Source of the DNA: JAWLCG01 sp041687295
Lineage (GTDB): Bacteria > Planctomycetota > Phycisphaerae > SM23-33 > FEN-1343
Direction of reading: 5' to 3'
NCBI GenBank assembly: GCA_041687295.1
Contig: JAWLCG010000186.1
Span: forward strand, 1-9,738
Length of the DNA: 9,738 nucleotides
Shown here: in pieces, positions 5,650-9,738 of the stretch
Layout: every line of letters starts with the position of its first letter
How positions within the stretch are numbered: the stretch's first letter is position 1
Made by a program: the position numbers and the translations under genes
Notes under the pieces: generated by a model
The model's database searches: none
What the model saw: the letters and a program-made list of their open reading frames with translations, nothing else
Told to the model about the DNA's origin: nothing

Positions 5650-5729
5650 GATTGGTTAATTCGTTAATAGGTTAATTGGTTGATTCGTCAATGCGCCACT
5701 GCGTCAACGCGTCACCCCGTTGGTGCGTC
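5650..5729. repeat. Degenerate 8-bp tandem array, ten units
   Basis: Ten consecutive octamers in exact register run from 5650: GATTGGTT, AATTCGTT, AATAGGTT, AATTGGTT, GATTCGTC, AATGCGCC, ACTGCGTC, AACGCGTC, ACCCCGTT, GGTGCGTC. Most units fit a loose pattern of RAYNSGTY. The first four are AT-rich, and later units drift to GC mostly by T-to-C changes. It is the most AT-rich spot in the window and lies immediately upstream of the glycosyltransferase gene. Purpose is unknown; it may act as a promoter region, a protein-binding array or a slippage-generated repeat. Confidence 0.75.
5664..5691 (-). promoter_or_regulatory. sigma70-like promoter inside the 8-bp array
   Basis: On the minus strand TTGACG (5691-5686, five of six of the -35 consensus) is followed after 16 bases by TATTAA (5669-5664, four of six of the -10). 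The predicted start near 5657 would leave about 25 nt before the glycosyltransferase ATG. The low-complexity AT-rich context raises the chance of a fortuitous match. Confidence 0.4.
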
Positions 5730-5798
5730 GGACACTGTAACGCCTTGCGACTGGAGGGCTCGGAGGCGCCTTCGGGTGCTCTGGTACTCTCTTTCCAC

Positions 5799-5822
5799 GC
5801 CCACGCAATGCCTTGCGTGGGC
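5799..5822. repeat. GCCCACG-family hairpin, copy 2
   Basis: GCCCACGCAA (5799-5808) pairs perfectly with TTGCGTGGGC (5813-5822) over a 4-base TGCC loop. The outer seven pairs and the following TT match copy 1 at 4461-4483, and both copies have the same orientation. It lies in the 410-bp gap between the zinc-ribbon methyltransferase and the glycosyltransferase. Confidence 0.55.
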
Positions 5823-5908
5823 TTCTCGGACGGGGCGCTCCTGAGCGGCTCGACGCTCCCTGGGCGATCAGCGTTTCGACGGCGCCCCTGCCTTCGGCGC
5901 TCCCAGGA

Positions 5909-5933
5909 CGTGGCTGCAGACATCGCAGCCACG
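5909..5933. repeat. 9-bp-stem hairpin repeat, copy B
   Basis: CGTGGCTGC (5909-5917) pairs with GCAGCCACG (5925-5933) around a 7-base loop. Compared with copy A at 2871-2895, the stem differs at one position where both partners changed (A-T to G-C). The flanking GGCACCCGGA block and C/T-rich tract are shared. The compensatory change suggests that the folded form has been kept by selection or by a structure-dependent copying mechanism. Confidence 0.75.
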
Positions 5934-5972
5934 GCACCCGGACGCTTTGTCTTTCTCCGAATCGCTCGAACG

Positions 5973-6010
5973 CTCTGTGTCTTCTCTCTGTGTCCTCTGT
6001 GTCCTCTGCG
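5973..6010 (-). repeat. CACAGAG-type repeat, third copy
   Basis: This CTCTGTG-rich segment aligns with the reverse complement of 2708-2748 and with 3011-3050, apart from small insertions and single changes. It starts 40 bases downstream of hairpin copy B. It ends 32 bases past the stop codon of the zinc-ribbon methyltransferase gene (6042). Its orientation equals that of the copy at 3024-3056. Confidence 0.75.
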
Positions 6011-6041
6011 GCGCGTCTTGCTCTTCGAAGACCCCGGCCGT

Positions 6042-7028
6042 CTACAGGGGTCGGGCAGCTCGGCCGACGACGAGGCCGGGGCGGGTGACTTCGATGTCGG
6101 CCAAGCCGGCCTGCTCGAACCAGCGCTGCAGCGTGGCCGCCGACTGGGGGTGGTCGTGGGCCGGCGCGAGCATGTCGAAGGTGTCCAGCAGCGACCAGAT
6201 GCGGTGCTGCTCGCGCGTCAGCGGCAGGACGCCCTCGTAGTTGACCACCGGCACGGCGTAGCGCAGCTTGGGCCCGATGCCCGGCACGCGGCGGACGGCG
6301 TTGCTGACCGGCAGCAGGTACTTGACCATCCACTGGCACAGGTGGAACAGACGCGTGGCGTCCATCCGCTTGGTGAAGGGCCTGAGCCAGTACTTGGGCC
6401 ATAGCACGTTCAGCGGCGAGGCCTTGTACAGGTCCACCGCGAGCTGCCCGCCCGGGCGGACCATCGTCGGCAGGGCTGCGAACGCGCCGGCCACGTCGGG
6501 CGTATGCTGCAGGACGCCGAAGCAGTAGACGTAGTCGAACGACTCGGGGGCGAAGGGCAGATGGTAGACGTCGCCCTGCACCACGTGCAGCCGATCCGAT
6601 TGGCCGAGGTTGCCGTGGCAGGCGTCGACGGCGGAGGAGTAGTCCATCGCCACCACGTGGGCGCCGGTCGACAGGGCGATCTCGGCGAACCGCCCCGCCC
6701 CGCAGCCCACGTCGAGCACCCACTTGCCCTCGAGGTCCTCCGGGCGCCACCGCGACTGGCTGAAGAACCGGTCGCGCGAGATCGGCACGCCGGTATGGCT
6801 GTCGAGCTGGGTCTGGCGGAAGAGGTTCCACTGCATGCCGAAGTTGCTGGCGTAGTTCTCGGCCGGCACGAAGCGGGGGATGGCGTCGGCGACCGGGTGC
6901 TGGGCGGCACAGTCCTGGCAGACGAGCAGGCCCGACACGGTAGGACCTTGGGCGGGCGCAGCGTCGGTCAGCGTCAGTCGGCCCCGGCACTGGGGGCAGC
7001 GGAGGATCGGCAGCAGCTCGGATCTCAT
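6042..7028 (-). CDS. SAM-dependent methyltransferase with N-terminal zinc ribbon
   Basis: This 328-residue cytoplasmic class I methyltransferase starts with a Trm112-like zinc ribbon: CPQC at 11-14 and CQDC at 37-40, followed by HPVADAIPRFV. The SAM-binding motif I is VLDVGCGAGRF at 103-113. The acidic residue after strand 2 is Asp128 (VVAMDYSS), and motif II includes QGDVYHLPF with Asp152. FGMQWNLFRQTQLD at 62-75 is a pattern often seen in methyltransferases of polysaccharide loci. The start at 7028 was chosen because the ATG overlaps the TGA of the amidotransferase gene by 4 bp (ATGA) and has GAGGA 9 bases upstream; the in-frame extension to 7238 is an antisense-free overlap lacking family sequence. 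Overlap implies translational coupling. The likely substrate is a sugar or a lipid-linked glycan; this is inference. Confidence 0.88.
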   Translation of the reverse strand: MRSELLPILRCPQCRGRLTLTDAAPAQGPTVSGLLVCQDCAAQHPVADAIPRFVPAENYASNFGMQWNLFRQTQLDSHTGVPISRDRFFSQSRWRPEDLEGKWVLDVGCGAGRFAEIALSTGAHVVAMDYSSAVDACHGNLGQSDRLHVVQGDVYHLPFAPESFDYVYCFGVLQHTPDVAGAFAALPTMVRPGGQLAVDLYKASPLNVLWPKYWLRPFTKRMDATRLFHLCQWMVKYLLPVSNAVRRVPGIGPKLRYAVPVVNYEGVLPLTREQHRIWSLLDTFDMLAPAHDHPQSAATLQRWFEQAGLADIEVTRPGLVVGRAARPL

Positions 7029-8935
7029 GCGGTGTTTTCCTCGAAGACGGCGGCGGGCTCGGGCGATCGGCCCGGCAGCGACACGCGGTACTCCCGCCGC
7101 CACAGCTCCAGGAGCATCAGGGCGTAGAGCCGCTGGGTGTTGTTTCGGCCCCGGGCCTGTCCGGCCAGCAGGGCCTCGACGGTCGGGCGGTCGAACAGGT
7201 CGCTGCCGGCCAGCACCTCTCGGACGTACGGGCCCCACGGCCCGTCGAACCAGTCGCCCAGCGGCAGGCTGAATCCCTGCTTGCGCGTAAGGTCGGTCCC
7301 GCTCGGCAGCAGGCGACCGGCCAGGCGGCGGAGTAAGACTTTACGCTGTCCGTCGGCAGCCCGCAGGGCGTCGGGCACGCGGGCGAAGGCGAACTCGATG
7401 AGCCCCGCGTCCAGCCAGGGCGCCCGCAGCTCCAGCGAGGTCAGCATGCTGGCGCGGTCGACCTTGGCCAGGATGTCGTCGACGAGGTAGGTCTGGAAGT
7501 CGACCTCCGTCGACCAGGCCAGGGCGTCGGCGCCGGGGCGGCACAGGGCGGCGCGGGCGCGCTGGGGGGCGTCCCAGGCGAGGGAGTCCAGGCCCAGAGG
7601 GCTTAGGAGCTTACGTCGGGTTTGCGGGTCGAAGAAGACGTTGACCTGCGCGACGCTGGCGGGCCCGTCCAGGCCCAGGCCGATCAGCTGGTTTCGGCCG
7701 CGGACGCCCATCGGCAGGCGCCGGCCCAGCCCGCCGGCGAGGCGTCGCAGCGGGCCCGGCACGATGCGGCGCAGCCGCTGCTGGCGCTGCAGCCAGCTGA
7801 CGTGGACGTAGCCGCCGAAGAGCTCGTCGGCCCCATCGCCGCCGAGGGCGACGGTGGCGTGCTGGCGGATCTGCCGGCAGACGAGGTAGGTCGGGATCAT
7901 CGACGAGTCGGCCATCGGCTCGTCGTACTGGCGGGCGAGGACCGGCAGCAGGTCCATGCTGGCCGGCTCGGCCACCAGCTCGGTGTGGTCGGTGGCGAAG
8001 TGTTCGGCGATGCGGCGGGCGTGCGGGGCCTCGTCGAACTGTCCGTGGCCGGGGAAGCTGACGGTGAAGGTGCGGACGCGCGGCCCGACGCGGGCGGCCA
8101 TCGCGGTGACGAGGCTCGAGTCGAGCCCGCCGCTGAGCAGGATGCCGACCGGCACGTCGGCGACGAGGCGCTGGCGGACGGACTCGGCCAGGCGCTGGTC
8201 CAGCTCGTCGGTCAGGGCCTCGGCGTCGCCGTCGGCGGGCGGGGCCGACTGCGGCAGCGTCCAGTAGTGCCAGGCGTGCTCGGCGCCGCTGGCGAGGTCG
8301 AACCGCAGGGCTGAGCCGGGCGGCAGCTTGCGGACGCCCTGGAGCATGCACATCGGCCCGGGCACGTAGCCGTAGGTGAGGTAGGCGTTGAGGGCGTCGG
8401 GGCAGACGCGGCGGGGCATGTCGGGCCAGGCCATCAGGGCCTTGAGCTCCGAGGCGAACAGCAGCCGGCTGCCGTCGCGGTAGACGAACAGGGGCTTTTC
8501 GCCGGCCCGGTCGCGGGCGAGCAGGACGGTTCGGCGGTCGGCGTCGTGCAGGGCGAAGGCGAACATGCCGTTGAGCCGCGGCAGGCACGCCTCGCCCCAC
8601 TGGCGGTAGGCGGCCAGGATGACCTCGGTATCGCAGTGGCTGGCGAAGCGGTGGCCCAGGCCCTCCAGTTCGGCCCGCAGGGGCTGAAAGTTGTAGACCT
8701 CGCCGTTGTAGACCAGCGTGAGTCGGCCGGTCGGGTCGTGCATGGGCTGATGGCCGGCGGGCGAGAGGTCGATCACGGCCAGGCGGCGCTGGGCGAGGGC
8801 GGCGGTGCGGTCGTCGCTGCGCCAGGTGCCCGCGTCGTCGGGGCCCCGGTGGCGCAGCGTGTCGTTCATGGCCGAGAGCCGAGCGAGGTCGGTGGCCTGT
8901 CCGCGGGTATCCAGGATGCCGCAAATGCCGCACAT
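7025..8935 (-). CDS. asnB: AsnB-type glutamine-hydrolysing asparagine synthetase/amidotransferase
   Basis: This 636-residue cytoplasmic enzyme has an N-terminal class II glutaminase domain with the nucleophile Cys2 (MCGICGI), RHRGPDD at 29-34 and NGEVYNF at 77-83. It also has a C-terminal ATP-pyrophosphatase domain with the PP-loop SGGLDSS at 268-274 and GGDGADELFGGY at 365-376. Family chemistry is transfer of glutamine-derived ammonia to an adenylated carboxylate, making asparagine or, in polysaccharide loci, an amidated sugar acid or peptide. All key residues seen are intact and length is typical. The ATG at 8935 must be used because Cys2 has to become the N-terminus; no Shine-Dalgarno is visible, but the preceding methyltransferase gene ends only 42 bp upstream. 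Its context between two methyltransferase genes favours a glycan-modifying role over housekeeping asparagine synthesis; that is inference. Confidence 0.9.
   Translation of the reverse strand: MCGICGILDTRGQATDLARLSAMNDTLRHRGPDDAGTWRSDDRTAALAQRRLAVIDLSPAGHQPMHDPTGRLTLVYNGEVYNFQPLRAELEGLGHRFASHCDTEVILAAYRQWGEACLPRLNGMFAFALHDADRRTVLLARDRAGEKPLFVYRDGSRLLFASELKALMAWPDMPRRVCPDALNAYLTYGYVPGPMCMLQGVRKLPPGSALRFDLASGAEHAWHYWTLPQSAPPADGDAEALTDELDQRLAESVRQRLVADVPVGILLSGGLDSSLVTAMAARVGPRVRTFTVSFPGHGQFDEAPHARRIAEHFATDHTELVAEPASMDLLPVLARQYDEPMADSSMIPTYLVCRQIRQHATVALGGDGADELFGGYVHVSWLQRQQRLRRIVPGPLRRLAGGLGRRLPMGVRGRNQLIGLGLDGPASVAQVNVFFDPQTRRKLLSPLGLDSLAWDAPQRARAALCRPGADALAWSTEVDFQTYLVDDILAKVDRASMLTSLELRAPWLDAGLIEFAFARVPDALRAADGQRKVLLRRLAGRLLPSGTDLTRKQGFSLPLGDWFDGPWGPYVREVLAGSDLFDRPTVEALLAGQARGRNNTQRLYALMLLELWRREYRVSLPGRSPEPAAVFEENTA
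7038..7042 (-). promoter_or_regulatory. Shine-Dalgarno fixing the zinc-ribbon methyltransferase start
   Basis: On the minus strand GAGGA lies 9 bases before the ATG at 7028, within the last codons of the amidotransferase gene. It supports the overlapping ATGA start over the upstream in-frame ATG at 7238. Confidence 0.6.
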
Positions 8936-8977
8936 GGGGGCGCAACTGTACCAAACGGGCCGGCGTGGCGAAAGCCG

Positions 8978-9673
8978 TTACGCCGGCCGGCGGGCGACGC
9001 AGAGGATCTCGCGGCGGTTCTTAAGGCGGGCGAGCATGCGGCAGGCCCAGCCGAAGGCGGCCCGGCCCAGCGTACGGTCGATCCACGCCAGCCGCGGGTG
9101 CCACCCATAGGGCCGAAGCTCCACCCGCTGGACCTCCAGGCCGGCCTCGCTCAGCAGGTTGCCGATGCACAGCGGCGTCCAGGTGTAGAGGTGGTGGTCC
9201 TTGTCGTGGGGGTTCCAGCGGCGATGGCCCGTCTGGCGCCAGTCGTCGAAGGGCACGACCAGGGCCAGCGTGCCGCCGGGGCGCAGGATGCGGGCCATGT
9301 GGCCCAGGGCCTCCAGCGGGTTGGGGATATGCTCCAGGACGTGGTTGCTCACGACGGTGTCGACGCGGGCGTCGGGCACCTCGGCCGGGTCGGCGAAGAG
9401 CGTGACGGGCTTGCCCTCGGCCTGGCCGCGGGCGTGGCAGGCGTCGCGGGCGGCGGGGTTGACCTCGACGGCGAGGCGTTCAGCCGCCGGCAGGGCCCGC
9501 AGCATGGCCCCGTCGCCGCAGCCGTAGTCGAGCACGGCCTTGTCCGGCCCGCACCAGGGCGCCAGCAGGGCCGCCTGCACCTGCCGCCCGTGCTCGCTGG
9601 CGGGGACGAACAGGCGGAAGTACTCCTGGCCCTGCGGGCCGAGGTAGGTCTGGCTGACGTTGGGGCGGTCCAT
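8978..9673 (-). CDS. SAM-dependent class I methyltransferase
   Basis: This 231-residue cytoplasmic methyltransferase has motif I at 47-55 (VLDYGCGDG), an acidic residue at Glu70 ending strand 2 (LAVEVNP), NHVLEHIPNP at 110-119 and the post-motif RPGGTLALVVPFDDW from 131. The segment NPHDKDHHLYTWTP at 154-167 is a pattern seen in small methyltransferases of O-antigen and exopolysaccharide clusters. It lacks the zinc ribbon of the methyltransferase encoded at 6042-7028, so the two are not recent duplicates. The ATG at 9673 has a weak GGAG 10 bases upstream. It is the first gene of the three-gene minus-strand unit seen here, though the unit may start beyond the window edge. The substrate is unknown; a glycan or sugar nucleotide is inferred from context. 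Confidence 0.85.
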   Translation of the reverse strand: MDRPNVSQTYLGPQGQEYFRLFVPASEHGRQVQAALLAPWCGPDKAVLDYGCGDGAMLRALPAAERLAVEVNPAARDACHARGQAEGKPVTLFADPAEVPDARVDTVVSNHVLEHIPNPLEALGHMARILRPGGTLALVVPFDDWRQTGHRRWNPHDKDHHLYTWTPLCIGNLLSEAGLEVQRVELRPYGWHPRLAWIDRTLGRAAFGWACRMLARLKNRREILCVARRPA

Positions 9674-9701
9674 GGTGCAGCGACTCCGAGGGTGCTGACC
9701 C

Positions 9702-9722
9702 GTAGGGCGGGCACGGCCCGCC
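9702..9722 (+). repeat. GTAG-headed REP-like hairpin at the right edge
   Basis: GTAG (9702-9705) is followed directly by GGCGGGC (9706-9712), a 3-base ACG loop and GCCCGCC (9716-9722), a perfect 7-bp stem. The head-plus-palindrome layout matches the units at 51-71 and 2776-2830. It lies 29 bases upstream of the methyltransferase start at 9673, so that gene's promoter must either overlap it or lie beyond the window. Any inverted partner would also lie beyond the edge. Confidence 0.55.
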
Positions 9723-9738
9723 GTCGATGGCGTCAGGC

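Noticed and set aside
5650..5729. CRISPR array
   Set aside because: The period is 8 bp with no spacers and drifting units, unlike 24-40-bp CRISPR repeats; no cas gene is present.
5882..5900. Possible hairpin GCGCC/GGCGC
   Set aside because: Only five GC pairs with a 9-base loop, expected by chance at this GC content.
5704..6990. A 428-codon minus-strand frame running through the methyltransferase and the repeat gap
   Set aside because: Shifted frame of the zinc-ribbon methyltransferase that continues through non-coding repeats; Arg/Pro-rich and without family signature.
7611..8954. A 447-codon minus-strand frame overlapping the amidotransferase gene
   Set aside because: Arg/Pro/Ala-rich translation in a shifted frame of a clear AsnB gene; no motif.

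Overview
The window looks like a chromosomal stretch of a high-GC planctomycete, most likely of the class Phycisphaerae. The main clue is a secreted beta-helix protein that ends in two dockerin-type calcium loops followed by a PEP-CTERM sorting tail. Non-coding gaps packed with short hairpin repeats fit the same picture. No rRNA or housekeeping marker is present, so the taxonomy is inference.

Layout. Bases 1-71 hold a REP-like inverted doublet. A sigma70-like promoter (97-125) and a good Shine-Dalgarno (173-180) then drive the only plus-strand gene (185-2695), the PEP-CTERM/dockerin protein. Five genes lie on the minus strand. Read in transcription order from the right edge they are a SAM methyltransferase (9673-8978), an AsnB-type glutamine-dependent amidotransferase (8935-7025), a zinc-ribbon SAM methyltransferase (7028-6042), a GT-B glycosyltransferase (5631-4540) and a Gfo/Idh/MocA oxidoreductase (4296-3103). 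The first three form a tight unit, with a 42-bp gap and then a 4-bp stop/start overlap. The glycosyltransferase and the oxidoreductase each have their own leader with a plausible promoter.

Function. Two methyltransferases, an AsnB-like amidotransferase and a glycosyltransferase together resemble a surface-polysaccharide decoration locus, of the kind often found in exopolysaccharide and exosortase regions. The oxidoreductase could act on a sugar in the same context or be an independently regulated catabolic enzyme. No exosortase, polymerase, flippase or cohesin gene is visible, so the link between the PEP-CTERM protein and the polysaccharide genes is inference from proximity.

The least explained part is the non-coding DNA. 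The two gaps above 300 bp (2696-3102 and 5632-6041) contain related composite repeats. One is a CACAGAG-rich repeat, present as a 33-bp perfect inverted pair around a 316-bp span and as a third copy at 5973-6010. Others are a hairpin family whose two copies show a compensatory base-pair change, REPIN-like doublets with GTAG heads, and a degenerate 8-bp tandem array that contains a promoter-like sequence. Comparing the two gaps suggests that a REPIN-bearing segment of about 78 bp was inserted into one copy of the composite repeat.
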